NCBI GenBank assembly: GCA_018269055.1
Contig: JAFDVI010000012.1
Location: 219,820 to 283,819 of the forward strand
From: Acidobacteriota bacterium
GTDB lineage: Bacteria > Acidobacteriota > Blastocatellia > RBC074
DNA length: 64,000 bases
Reading direction: 5' to 3'
Under the pieces are notes generated by a model that was not told where the DNA came from, did no database searches, and was given only the letters and a program-made list of their open reading frames with translations. The position numbers and the translations under genes are program-made. The stretch's first letter is position 1. Each line of letters starts with the position of its first letter. Positions 36,392 through 45,269 of the stretch are shown piece by piece.

Positions 36392-37486
36392 TTACCGCAA
36401 ACGAGGCACGTATACCGTAAACGACGCCGTAATAATTTTTTCTCTGCGCCGAAACTGCGACCAGATGCGGTAATTGCCCGGATGCGGAAAGAATGTGTCA
36501 AATACGACATCCGGTTTGCACGGAAGCTTATCGCGCTCTTCCATGCTTAATTCTTCGGAAATCATACTGGTCGGATGGGAGTGCAAATAATCGGTGGCGT
36601 CTTCGCTCAGAATCAGCGTGTGTCCCCAGGCTCCCAGGTAAGGCTTCAAATCATCCACCGGCTGGCCTGTTTGTTCGTCAACCAAGTGATAATGCAACTC
36701 TGCGGGTCTGCCCGAAAAAGGTTCCGGCGGATCGAACTTCAGCTCGAATCGGATACCGTCAAAGACTTTGACCAGCTTGTCTCCTTGCGGTTTGTCGGGA
36801 ACCAGCCTGGCCATACACGACATCAAATCTCCTTTGAACCCGGCGGTAACCAAATTACGGTGAATCACCTGTGGAGTGCCACCGGCTGGGAAAAAGTCAC
36901 AGAAGATTTTGTAATACCCGGCCTTCGGCAATTCGGTTTCGATGGTAAAACTGCCATCCGATTGTTTCTCAGGATGGATGTGCTGAAATTCTTCAAAATC
37001 CTGGCTGATCACGAACAGGTGAAACGGCATGTCGTGCATGATGTTGAACTGTTTGATCTGTTCACCGGTTGTCGGATGGAAGATTGAAAAACGGAACTTT
37101 ACTTTTTGGCCTGCTCGTGGAGGCGAAGGCGTGGTTTGAATCTTGACCACATAATCGGCAGATTCCGGCGGAGTGGTCTTCACCAACTTCATGTTGCATT
37201 TCGGACAATTGCCCGGTTTGTTGGAAATCACGTCAGCGTGCATCGGGCAAACATAAAATTCATCACTGCTGATTTTGTCCGCGCTGGTTGCCACCAGTTT
37301 CATATTGCACTTTGGACATTTGCCCGGCAGTTTCGCTTGCACGTCCGGGTGCATCGGGCAAACGTAAATGATCTGTTCGGGAACCTGTGGGTCCTGCCCA
37401 AAAGCCCAGGTTGGACGTACAAACGGGATGCTGGTTGCCGCCAGCGCCATGCTTCCTTTCAAAAAATCTCTTCGCTTGTTGCTCAT
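36392..37486 (-). CDS. Tat-exported double heavy-metal-binding-domain protein
   Basis: The 364-residue protein begins MSNKRRDFLKGSMALAAT, a twin-arginine signal (R-R-x-F-L-K). Two tandem heavy-metal-binding motifs follow: CPMHPDVQAKLPGKCPKCNM (about 44-63) and CPMHADVISNKPGNCPKCNM (about 82-101), as in HMBD/YHS-like copper modules. The rest is two related Ig-like domains with HxH-type motifs: MHDMPFHLFVIS...FQHIHPE and AWGHTLILSEDATDYLHSHP. These could bind copper or another soft metal in the periplasm. Start at ATG 37484-37486 since the longer frame includes no signal. It is next to an MFS gene (37506). Function: metal sequestration is an inference. Confidence 0.72.
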   Translation of the reverse strand: MSNKRRDFLKGSMALAATSIPFVRPTWAFGQDPQVPEQIIYVCPMHPDVQAKLPGKCPKCNMKLVATSADKISSDEFYVCPMHADVISNKPGNCPKCNMKLVKTTPPESADYVVKIQTTPSPPRAGQKVKFRFSIFHPTTGEQIKQFNIMHDMPFHLFVISQDFEEFQHIHPEKQSDGSFTIETELPKAGYYKIFCDFFPAGGTPQVIHRNLVTAGFKGDLMSCMARLVPDKPQGDKLVKVFDGIRFELKFDPPEPFSGRPAELHYHLVDEQTGQPVDDLKPYLGAWGHTLILSEDATDYLHSHPTSMISEELSMEERDKLPCKPDVVFDTFFPHPGNYRIWSQFRRREKIITASFTVYVPRLR

Positions 37487-37505
37487 AATTGGTACCACGT
37501 TGAAT

Positions 37506-38843
37506 TCAATTGCGGGCCGCGTTGCGCAACCAGACTTGCAATTTTTCCATGTCACGAGCCACGGTTCGCGCTCCAGCAAACAGCACCGCAGCCAAAATCA
37601 GGGAAACAATCGGCGCAATATAAAATGCCGTGTGCAATCCGGAAGCCCTGAACGGTTCCGCCATCGCTGTCGCTCCGGCTTCGATCATGGCTTTGTTCGC
37701 GAAATGATCGCTTAAATTGCCAAGAATCTTCGCGCCGAAGGCTCCACCCAGCAAATACATTGCGAAAAAGTATAAAGCCATCGCCGTGCCTCGCAAACTC
37801 GGTTCGACGACATCCTGCACCACCGGGTAAACCGTCACGTAATACACGTAAATCAACATCCACCCGAATCCCATCAACACCATGAAGCTGACGAGCGAAC
37901 CTTTCGGCACGTTCAGGGCCAGATAAACACAGGGCGTGGAAATCAACAGTGACCAGGCAGACAAAAGCATTCGCCCGTTCGCACTCCGCCGGCGAACCCA
38001 ATCTGCCGCCAATCCGCCGCCGAGCAGTCCCAAAATTCCCACGGCTCCCAGCACCACACCGGCAATCAACCCAGCCTTGTCCACCGCCAACCCGTGATAC
38101 CGTCCCAGATAAAGCGGCATAAACGAATTCACCGCATAAGCGTTGAAGTTGTGCAGCGCGCCGGAAAGAATGATCCACCACATTGTTGGAATGCTCAGCA
38201 CGCGGCGATACGGTTCAAGGCCCGCGTGTTCCTGATGCGCAATTTTGATTTCTTCAGTCGCACCGCGCGAAGGCTCGTTGATGAAAAACGCCAGCGCGGC
38301 CAGAATCACTCCCGGCACGGCGGCAATCAACAAGGTCGCGCGCCAGCCGTAATGTTTGGCGATCAATCCGCCAAACACATTGCTCAGCAAAATCCCGATG
38401 GGCAGTCCGAGCATAAAAATCGAAGTCGCCCGCGCTCGACGATTTGGAGGATACAAATCGCCGATCAGGGAATTCCCCGCCGGAGCGCAACTGGCTTCGC
38501 CGATTCCCACAAACATGCGCGCGATGAACAACGACACGTAACTCCACGCCAGCGCCCCGGCGGCGGTAAACAAACTCCAGGCGCCAACACCTATGCTCAG
38601 GATTCGCGACCGGTTTCCGCGATCCGCCCAACGTCCCAGCGGAACTCCCACAGCGGCATAAATCAGCGTAAACGCCATCGCCATGTTGCCGAAATCGGAA
38701 TCCGTCAGCTTGAATTCATCAATAATCGGTTTGCCGACCGACGCCGCAATCTGCCGGTCGAAAAAATTCATCATGTTGATGGCGAACAAAATCGCCAATG
38801 CAAATCCTGCATTTTCGTTGGTGGATTTTTGATTGTCGTTCAT
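37506..38843 (-). CDS. MFS transporter
   Basis: The 445-residue protein has 12 hydrophobic segments and the MFS loop motif GVPLGRWADRGNRSRIL (about 70-86). The helices LVSFMVLMGFGWMLIYVYYV and SLRGTAMALYFFAMYLLGG are typical of the major facilitator superfamily, spinster/hexuronate subgroup. It imports or exports an organic solute by proton coupling; the substrate is not predictable. It lies on the same strand, 20 bases upstream of the Tat heavy-metal-binding gene; whether this pairing is functional is unclear. Confidence 0.88.
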   Translation of the reverse strand: MNDNQKSTNENAGFALAILFAINMMNFFDRQIAASVGKPIIDEFKLTDSDFGNMAMAFTLIYAAVGVPLGRWADRGNRSRILSIGVGAWSLFTAAGALAWSYVSLFIARMFVGIGEASCAPAGNSLIGDLYPPNRRARATSIFMLGLPIGILLSNVFGGLIAKHYGWRATLLIAAVPGVILAALAFFINEPSRGATEEIKIAHQEHAGLEPYRRVLSIPTMWWIILSGALHNFNAYAVNSFMPLYLGRYHGLAVDKAGLIAGVVLGAVGILGLLGGGLAADWVRRRSANGRMLLSAWSLLISTPCVYLALNVPKGSLVSFMVLMGFGWMLIYVYYVTVYPVVQDVVEPSLRGTAMALYFFAMYLLGGAFGAKILGNLSDHFANKAMIEAGATAMAEPFRASGLHTAFYIAPIVSLILAAVLFAGARTVARDMEKLQVWLRNAARN

Positions 38844-38909
38844 TGAAGTTTGGTGCTTAGTTGATGGGTTTAGGAGTTTCGCCCAAAACAGCGAGCGGCG
38901 AATAAAGAG

Positions 38910-39689
38910 TTATTTCCCCTTGAATTGGGGTTTTCGCTTTTCCAGAAATGCCGTGACGCCTTCTTTGAAATCTTCCGAACGGAAACAATCGCCTTGATTG
39001 ATGGCTTCAAATTCCAGCGCGGCGGCCAGGTCAGATTTGAGCGAAGCGTTCAACGCAGCTTTGATTTTGGCCAACGCCAATCCGGGCGACGCATGGAGCT
39101 TTCTGGTCAGTTCGTCAACCGCTTCATCAAGTCGTTCGGTGGGAACAACGCGATTGATCATCCCCAACTCGAATGCCTGTTGCGAGGAAATTGGTTCGCC
39201 CAGCGCCATCAGTTCAAACGCCCGGCAATACCCAACCGCACGCGGCAGAAAATAGGTTCCGCCACCATCCGGCATCAGACCAATTTTGACGAATACCTGC
39301 CCGAAAAACGCCTGATCCGAAGCCACGATGAAATCCGCCGCCAAGGCGTAATTGCATCCGACTCCAGCAGCATGCCCGTGAACGCGCGCAATGATCGGTT
39401 TGGGCAAATCGCGCATCGCCAAAATGCCCGGATTGACTCCGGCGCGAAGCGAAGCCGTTACATCTCCCGTTGCTTCTCCGCTGCCAAATCCCTGCACATC
39501 GGCTCCGGCGCAAAACGCATCGCCCGCGCCGGTCAGCACCACGACCTTGGTTTCATCCGTCGCGGAACGTTTGATTTCATCGCCAATGAACCGGAACGCT
39601 TCAAAATCCATGGCGTTGCGGCGCGCAGGATTGTTGAACGTAATCCGCTTGATGCCGTTTTCCAGCGTAACCAGAACTTTGTCTGACAC
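38910..39689 (-). CDS. Enoyl-CoA hydratase/isomerase family protein
   Basis: The 259-residue protein has the crotonase-fold features: VVLTGAGDAFCAGADVQGF (about 49-67, oxyanion-hole segment), then AGVGCNYALAADFIVASDQA and FVKIGLMPDGGGTYFLPRAVG (about 132-152). The GTG start follows AGGAGAA. It may hydrate or isomerise an acyl-CoA, or act like PaaB/PaaG, but no beta-oxidation neighbours are near. The catalytic glutamate position of classical hydratases is not clear to me: the GLMPDGGG segment has D at the place of the usual E/D, consistent with an isomerase-type enzyme. Confidence 0.83.
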   Translation of the reverse strand: MSDKVLVTLENGIKRITFNNPARRNAMDFEAFRFIGDEIKRSATDETKVVVLTGAGDAFCAGADVQGFGSGEATGDVTASLRAGVNPGILAMRDLPKPIIARVHGHAAGVGCNYALAADFIVASDQAFFGQVFVKIGLMPDGGGTYFLPRAVGYCRAFELMALGEPISSQQAFELGMINRVVPTERLDEAVDELTRKLHASPGLALAKIKAALNASLKSDLAAALEFEAINQGDCFRSEDFKEGVTAFLEKRKPQFKGK

Positions 39690-39742
39690 TGGCAGATTCT
39701 CCTGTTTGTCGTTATGGAAAGAGTGGAACTGCTTAACGAAGG

Positions 39743-40483
39743 CTAGAACTTATGTTCAGGGACGATGTCAATCACGTCGCCATCCTCTTCGTCGTCATCA
39801 TAAAAATCTTCGTCCGAATCGTCATAAATGCCCATCAACTGCGTATCGGGACCAAGCCCGACCAGGTAGTGATAGCCGCCTGCACCGCATCGCCGTTCCA
39901 GGGTTTCAATAATCTGCCTGGACCGTTGCGGAGAGTCGTTCGGCCCCGACATAAAGAAGGGTTTTCCATCCTTGCCGAAAGTGAACTGCTCTTGGCAAAG
40001 GGCGGCATCTATGTCCTGTAAAACCTTTCGCGCAGCACGGTAATCTTCGTGCGGTTCAAATCCCAGATCGCGGGCATAAACAATCGCCCCTTCAATTAGC
40101 TTCTTGGCGCAGGCGGGTTCAATCTGCACCAGCGGCGAATTCAGGTCCATTTGCGCTATGGCGTTTTCATACATCGCGCGCGGCTGCAACATTGGGAAAG
40201 CATTTTTTACTCCAAGGCAAAAGATGTCCACCAGAAAGATTCCCGCAGCAACCAGGCCTTTGCCCGTTGCCCGGCCGACAATCACCTGCCCAATTCCCGC
40301 GTTGAAAATTTCTTCAGTCATCAAACATTCCAAAATCGGCCCGTTCGCACCCAGTTCAAATTCCAATGGAACGTAGATTGATGTTTTGCCTTGATGTGAG
40401 CGGCGATGAGATAACGCTTTTTCTTTACGCTTAGCTTTTTGCTTGGCCAGCTTCTTTTGTCTTTTTTTCGGGTCTATTGCCAT
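39743..40483 (-). CDS. Conserved hypothetical protein with basic N terminus and acidic tail
   Basis: The 246-residue protein begins with a lysine-rich run (DPKKRQKKLAKQKAKRKEKA) and ends in an acidic stretch (DDSDEDFYDDDEEDGDVIDI). The core has IYVPLEFELGANGPILECL, FLVDIFCLGVKNAFPML and a glycine-rich YLVGLGPDTQLMGI, with no catalytic motif that I can name. No signal or membrane segment is seen. The SD AAGGA lies before the ATG. The charged ends may interact with nucleic acid or ribosomes. It stands alone between two unrelated genes; identity is unknown. Confidence 0.6.
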   Translation of the reverse strand: MAIDPKKRQKKLAKQKAKRKEKALSHRRSHQGKTSIYVPLEFELGANGPILECLMTEEIFNAGIGQVIVGRATGKGLVAAGIFLVDIFCLGVKNAFPMLQPRAMYENAIAQMDLNSPLVQIEPACAKKLIEGAIVYARDLGFEPHEDYRAARKVLQDIDAALCQEQFTFGKDGKPFFMSGPNDSPQRSRQIIETLERRCGAGGYHYLVGLGPDTQLMGIYDDSDEDFYDDDEEDGDVIDIVPEHKF

Positions 40484-40578
40484 TGCGATCCTTATCGAGG
40501 AAGTTTCGGCAGTCTAGCGGAGAGTTGCTCAAACCATCAAGCGTTTTGCGCTCACACAGATAAAGCTATCACTTTCAA

Positions 40579-42927
40579 TCACTCCGGCAAGCCGATGCGC
40601 CGCAGCAAGTTGGTCAATCGCGACTCGTCTCGAAATCCAGGCATCATCTTGGCGATGTACTTGAAGTAAATCAGAATCCCTGCACGTTGCTCGTAAGCCG
40701 TCTCCAGCAACTCGAACGCCCGATCCAGTTCGCCGAGTCCCACATTGACCACTGCCAATTCAAACGGCAGCAAGTGTCGTTGCGCGCTCAATTCCTGTAA
40801 TTGATCGAGGATTTTCTGCGCCTCGTCTCGCTTGCCTGTCAACCCGTACAGGTATCCAAGATAGGCTGAAACCATCGGGGTGGCTCCGCAGGCAACCGAC
40901 TTTTGTAGGGCGGCAATTGCCTCTTCGTACTTCCCTTTTTCCCAACATTCAACCCCAATTTGCCAGTAGCCGCCAAAGAAATCTGGCGCGAATTCGATTA
41001 GCTTTTCGCCTTGTTCTCGAAAACGTTTGTATTGACCAAGAATCCAGAAGCTAAAACCAACACTAATTCGGGTGTTAAGAAACAGGGGATCAAGTTCCAG
41101 AGCGCGATTCCCCATTGCTATCGCTTCATCAGCGCGCCCCAATACCGCTAGAAGAATCGCGTATTGTTCGTGCGCTTCTGCGTGGTTGGGATTCAGTGCA
41201 AGCGTTCGCCGGAATCCTCGGTCTGCTCCACTCCAGTCCCATTCGTACAAGAATTTCATCCGCGTCAGCGCAAACTGGCTTTCGGCTGAATCGTTATCAA
41301 TCGCCACAGCTCTGGATGCCGCCGACTTGATGATGGGGATGCTTTCGTCTGGAGCAGATAACCCGTAAAACCAGAGAAAAACATAGGCGTTTACCACTCC
41401 GGCGTAAGCGGGCGCGAAGTTTGGTTCCTGGCTGATTGCCTGATAGAAAAACTCAACGGACTTCTTCAATCCCTCTTCCGTCCATTTGCCATAGTGGAAG
41501 CGCCCCTTCAGGTAAAGCTCATACGCCTCAAGGTTGTCAGTGTACCGCTTCGTCACCGCCGCTTTCTCCGCGCCCAGCAGCTTTACCTTCAGCGCGTCCA
41601 CAATCGCCAGCGAAATTTCGTCCTGAATGTCGAAGATGTCTTCCATCTGCCGGTCGTAGCGTTCCGACCAGAGGTGATAACCGTCCGAGATGTTGATCAA
41701 TTGCGCCGTAATCCGCAGCCGATTGCCGGATTTGCGCACGCTGCCTTCCAGCACTGCGCCGACGTTCAGCTTCTGGCCGATTTCTCGGATGTCGGTTTCC
41801 TTGCCTTTGAAGGAAAACGACGAAGTGCGCGCGGCAACGTGCAGGGCTTCAATTTTTGAGAGCGCGTTGAGCAACTCTTCGGCCAAGCCATCGCAAAAGT
41901 ATTCGTTTTCCTCATCCGCGCTGATGTTCGCAAAAGGCAGCACGGCGATGGATTGCGCAGAGGTTGAGAGCTCACGCTTCAGCGTGCCTGTGCTGGCGGA
42001 ACCAGCAACCTGAAGGTTGAACTCTGAACCTCCCTGCAAAATCATCGTTTCGCTTTCCACACTTTGCGCACGTGCAATTTCGCCGCGCTCTATCGCCTGC
42101 AACGCCTGCGCAACTTCGCTGGCCGTCGGGCGCTGACTCGCGTCCTTCGCCAGCATTCGCAGCAGCAAATCATTGAGCGTAGCGGACAGCTTCGGTTGCC
42201 ATTGCTGCGGCGGCGCAGGCGTTTGCAGTGTGATCGCGTGCAGGTAGCCGACCAGCGTATCGGCCTGGAAGGGATGCTGCCTTGTGGCCAGTTCATACAG
42301 CACAATGCCGAGCGCAAAAATGTCGGAAAGATGGTTGACCGTCTCGCCCCGCGTCTGTTCGGGCGACATATAGGCCACCGTGCCCATAATCGTGCCCGGC
42401 GTAGTCTGTTGCGCCAGCGTCGCGGCCTCCTCACCGTTTGCCGTCGCGGGCAGCAAGCGCGCCAAGCCGAAATCCAGCACCTTCACGTAACCATCGTTGC
42501 GCACCATGATGTTGTCCGGCTTGGTGTCACGATGCGTGATGCCTGCGGCGTGCGCGGCGCTCAGGGCTCTGGCCATCTGATGGCCGAGCGTCAACAACGT
42601 TTCCAGCGAATTGTCTTCCGCAATGACAGCGCGTAGCGTGCGCCCCACGACCAGTTCCATGACGATAAAGTGTCCGGCTTCGCTCTGGCCAATGTCGTAC
42701 ACCGTGATGATGTTGGGATGATTGAGCGCGGAAGCGGCTTTGGCTTCTTGACCGAAGCGGCGCACACGCCCAGCATCCTGCGTGAATTCAGCGGGCAGTA
42801 ATTTCAAGGCGACCTGGCGGTCAAGCCGCTCGTCTTCGGCCAGCCAGACTTCGCCCATTCCGCCTGCACCGAGTTTGGCGACGATGCGATAGTGCGACAG
42901 CGTGGTGTTGGGTTGTAATTCGTCCAT
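40579..42927 (-). CDS. Ser/Thr protein kinase with FlgO-like and TPR regions
   Basis: The 782-residue protein has a Hanks kinase at the N terminus: GAGGMGEVWLAEDERLDRQV, VALKLLPAEFTQ, catalytic HRDTKPDN (a T where most kinases have I/L), DFGLARL and MSPEQTRGE. A segment near 335-475 (SIAVLPFANISADEENEYF, GAVLEGSVRKSGNRLRITA) is the FlgO/TolB-like domain often found in adenylate-cyclase-like regulators. The C terminus is TPR-like (NPNHAEAHEQYAILLAVLGR). It resembles the kinase at 11029-14754 in the kinase domain but has a different output region and no AAA domain. Probable cytoplasmic signal transducer. Confidence 0.87.
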   Translation of the reverse strand: MDELQPNTTLSHYRIVAKLGAGGMGEVWLAEDERLDRQVALKLLPAEFTQDAGRVRRFGQEAKAASALNHPNIITVYDIGQSEAGHFIVMELVVGRTLRAVIAEDNSLETLLTLGHQMARALSAAHAAGITHRDTKPDNIMVRNDGYVKVLDFGLARLLPATANGEEAATLAQQTTPGTIMGTVAYMSPEQTRGETVNHLSDIFALGIVLYELATRQHPFQADTLVGYLHAITLQTPAPPQQWQPKLSATLNDLLLRMLAKDASQRPTASEVAQALQAIERGEIARAQSVESETMILQGGSEFNLQVAGSASTGTLKRELSTSAQSIAVLPFANISADEENEYFCDGLAEELLNALSKIEALHVAARTSSFSFKGKETDIREIGQKLNVGAVLEGSVRKSGNRLRITAQLINISDGYHLWSERYDRQMEDIFDIQDEISLAIVDALKVKLLGAEKAAVTKRYTDNLEAYELYLKGRFHYGKWTEEGLKKSVEFFYQAISQEPNFAPAYAGVVNAYVFLWFYGLSAPDESIPIIKSAASRAVAIDNDSAESQFALTRMKFLYEWDWSGADRGFRRTLALNPNHAEAHEQYAILLAVLGRADEAIAMGNRALELDPLFLNTRISVGFSFWILGQYKRFREQGEKLIEFAPDFFGGYWQIGVECWEKGKYEEAIAALQKSVACGATPMVSAYLGYLYGLTGKRDEAQKILDQLQELSAQRHLLPFELAVVNVGLGELDRAFELLETAYEQRAGILIYFKYIAKMMPGFRDESRLTNLLRRIGLPE

Positions 42928-43108
42928 TTACCCTATTCCTTTGTTACTGAAATTCGACAAGTCGCAGTAAACCTGACTGAAGCCTGAATAGCGGCGAACT
43001 GCAAAAGCGGCGGGAATTTAGCACATCACGCCAAATGCCAACATAGCGGAAGGGATAACGGGAGGAAAGATAGTAACTGGCTAAGATGACGGAAAGGAAT
43101 CAGAAAAG

Positions 43109-43155
43109 GCCGGAACGCGAACGGCAGCATCATGTGCGTTCCCGCGCGTTCCGGC
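43109..43155 (-). terminator. Rho-independent terminator-like hairpin after exbB-like gene
   Basis: GCCGGAACGCG (43109-43119) and CGCGTTCCGGC (43145-43155) are perfect 11-base inverted repeats. Read on the minus strand, the stem is followed by CTTTTCT, as in an intrinsic terminator for the ExbB-like gene that ends at 43168. Confidence 0.6.
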
Positions 43156-43167
43156 GACAACAAAAGG

Positions 43168-43935
43168 TTATTGCGATTCTTGCTGTTGCAGAAAGAAATC
43201 CACCAATTCGTCCGCCGAATTGTGCATTTCAACGGCAAAACGCCCTACGCGGCTGGTGAAGTAATTGAACATCCATACCGCTGGAATCGCCACCATCAAC
43301 CCGAATGCCGTCGCCACCAGAGCTTCGGAAATGCCTCCGGCGACGGTGCTGAATCCGGCGCTTTGTTCGCTGTTCATTTTGTGGAAAGCGTCAATGATTC
43401 CGATGACCGTTCCGAACAATCCAACGAACGGCGCGGTCGAACCAATTGTCGCTAACGCGGAAAGCCCGCGCTGTAAATCGGCGCTTTTCATTGCCGCCGC
43501 TCGGCGCAACGCGCGTTTGGCTTTTCGCATTTGCCGGTCGGCATTCAATCCGCGCTGCGCAGTCAGTTCCTGCAACCCGGAATTGACGACGACGGCCAGG
43601 TGGCTGCGGCGATAATGCTGGGAAAGCCGGATCGCTTCTTCGATGTGCGCCGCCCGCAACATTTCCGCCACGCGCGGAGCAAATTCGCGCGATTGTTTGG
43701 CCGCCGCATTGAAGGTCAGATAGCGTTCCAGAATGACGGCAATCGAATAGACGGACATCACCAACAGCACAGCCATGACCGCCAAACCATACCAACTCAT
43801 GACCCGGATCATTTCTATGGGAGACGATGGCAACGAAGGCGGATTTCCGCTTTGCATTGCCAGCGCAAGCGAACCGGCCACATCTGAAAATTGCGCGTAA
43901 CATTCCGTCAGAATCATTCGAACAAACGGATCCAT
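43168..43935 (-). CDS. MotA/TolQ/ExbB proton-channel family protein
   Basis: The 255-residue protein has three membrane helices (about 45-70, 165-190, 205-230) and the ExbB/TolQ signature LSALATIGSTAPFVGLFGTV then IGIIDAF (about 160-187), with the proton-path Thr of the family. ExbB assembles with ExbD and TonB to energise outer-membrane transporters. ATG 43933-43935 has GGAGGTGA upstream and replaces a longer frame. No ExbD or TonB gene is next to it, and a hairpin terminator follows, so its partner is elsewhere. It lies close to a TonB-domain gene of this window only at long distance (2349-4286). Confidence 0.85.
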   Translation of the reverse strand: MDPFVRMILTECYAQFSDVAGSLALAMQSGNPPSLPSSPIEMIRVMSWYGLAVMAVLLVMSVYSIAVILERYLTFNAAAKQSREFAPRVAEMLRAAHIEEAIRLSQHYRRSHLAVVVNSGLQELTAQRGLNADRQMRKAKRALRRAAAMKSADLQRGLSALATIGSTAPFVGLFGTVIGIIDAFHKMNSEQSAGFSTVAGGISEALVATAFGLMVAIPAVWMFNYFTSRVGRFAVEMHNSADELVDFFLQQQESQ

Positions 43936-44429
43936 AAAACTCACCTCCGAATCGTGTTGAAGGGTGTTGGAAAATGGACACGCGCGCAGCCGATTCACGC
44001 GTATCTGAGAAAAGGAATCGCAGTAACAGACTCCTGAAAACTTTCGAGGTTCCCAAAAAGTTTGTCCCGGCTTTCAGTTGCGGCCAGCACGGCTTGCGGG
44101 TACATTTCTCCGTGAAATTTTTATCGCTATTTTCTCCGCACGGATTTATTTGCTCTTTCGAGGTGTTTGTTAATGCAGGATCATTTGCAGTTCATCGCAG
44201 TCATTCGTTGCAGGCTCGGCGGAATTCATCTTTACCCCAAAATTGACACCTGAAGAAAATGTTTCGGCTTCTCTGATCAGGTAATTACTCTGACCGACAC
44301 AAAGGTCGGTCACTGGGGTTCATTCACGGCAAGTCTATGCCGGGCAGTTCTTTTTTCGCCGCAACTTCGACTCTATTTGCTGATGCGCCTTTTTGTTTCA
44401 GGCAGCCCCAAATTGCACATTCACAACGG
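43936..44429. other. Long non-coding gap with small palindrome
   Basis: This 494-base region lies between the divergent ExbB and SDR genes. No reading frame in it shows a family or ribosome-binding site. It must hold both promoters. The only structure I see is the perfect palindrome TGACCGAC-N6-GTCGGTCA at 44291-44312, listed separately. Confidence 0.5.
44291..44312. promoter_or_regulatory. TetR-operator-like palindrome
   Basis: TGACCGAC (44291-44298), six bases, GTCGGTCA (44305-44312): a perfect 8-base inverted repeat whose core ACCGAC...GTCGGT resembles TetR/AcrR family operators. It lies 118 bases before the SDR start. No tetR gene is in this window, so this is a guess from sequence shape; it might also be a terminator loop. 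Confidence 0.35.
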
Positions 44430-45251
44430 ATGAAAATTGATCACACAACCGTCGCGGTAGTCACAGGTGCAGCTTCTGGAATTGGGCGCGCGCTGGCCAT
44501 TCGCCTGGCTGCCGAAGGCGCGCAACTCGCCTTGTGCGATATCAATGAACCGGAGCTGAAGGGAACGGCTCGACTTGCTGCCAAACCCGGCGTCAAAATC
44601 TCCACGCACGTGGTGGACGTTTCCGACCGTGAACGGATGCAGGCGTTCGTCGGCGAAGTTCTTTCCGAACACGGGCGCGCTCATCTGGTCATCAACAACG
44701 CGGGAGTCGCGCTCGGCGGCACAGTGGAAGAACTGGCCGTCGAGGATTTTGAATGGTTGCTCGGCATTAACCTTTGGGGAGTGATTTATGGCACGAAGAT
44801 GTTTTTGCCCGTTTTGCGTCAACAACCGCGCGGTCATATCGTCAACATCTCGTCGGTTTTCGGCATCATTGCTCCGCCGGGCCAGTCGGCGTATGCAACC
44901 AGCAAATTTGCCGTTCGCGGATTTACCGAATCGCTGCGCCACGAATTGAAAGGCAGCAATATCACCGTCACTTCAGTTCACCCCGGAGGCATTCGCACAA
45001 ACATTGCGCGCAACGCACGCGCAGGATCCGCAGTGGGCGCTTCGGTTATTGAAAAAGAAATCGAATTTTTTGATAAAGTTGCAAAGACGTTGCCCGAATC
45101 CGCCGCCGAGGCAATCGTCCGAGGCGTACTCAACGAGAAGGAAAAAATTCTGATCGGTTCCGACGCCTGGATAATTGATAAAGTTCAGCGGTTGATGCCC
45201 ATTCGATATTGGAGTTTTCTGGGCACGCTGCTGGAAAAATTGGCGACATAA
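44430..45251 (+). CDS. Short-chain dehydrogenase/reductase
   Basis: The 273-residue protein has SDR motifs: VVTGAASGIGRALAIRL (about 9-25), NNAGVALGG (about 89-97), the catalytic Ser in NISSVF (about 140) and Y-x-x-x-K YATSK (about 156). It is a classical NAD(P)-dependent SDR. It begins at ATG 44430; the upstream frame to 44337 lacks a ribosome-binding site. The following alpha/beta hydrolase gene starts 18 bases later on the same strand, so they may act together on an alcohol/ketone ester, but this is speculative. Confidence 0.88.
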   Translation: MKIDHTTVAVVTGAASGIGRALAIRLAAEGAQLALCDINEPELKGTARLAAKPGVKISTHVVDVSDRERMQAFVGEVLSEHGRAHLVINNAGVALGGTVEELAVEDFEWLLGINLWGVIYGTKMFLPVLRQQPRGHIVNISSVFGIIAPPGQSAYATSKFAVRGFTESLRHELKGSNITVTSVHPGGIRTNIARNARAGSAVGASVIEKEIEFFDKVAKTLPESAAEAIVRGVLNEKEKILIGSDAWIIDKVQRLMPIRYWSFLGTLLEKLAT

Positions 45252-45269
45252 AGTTTGGAGAACTCACCC

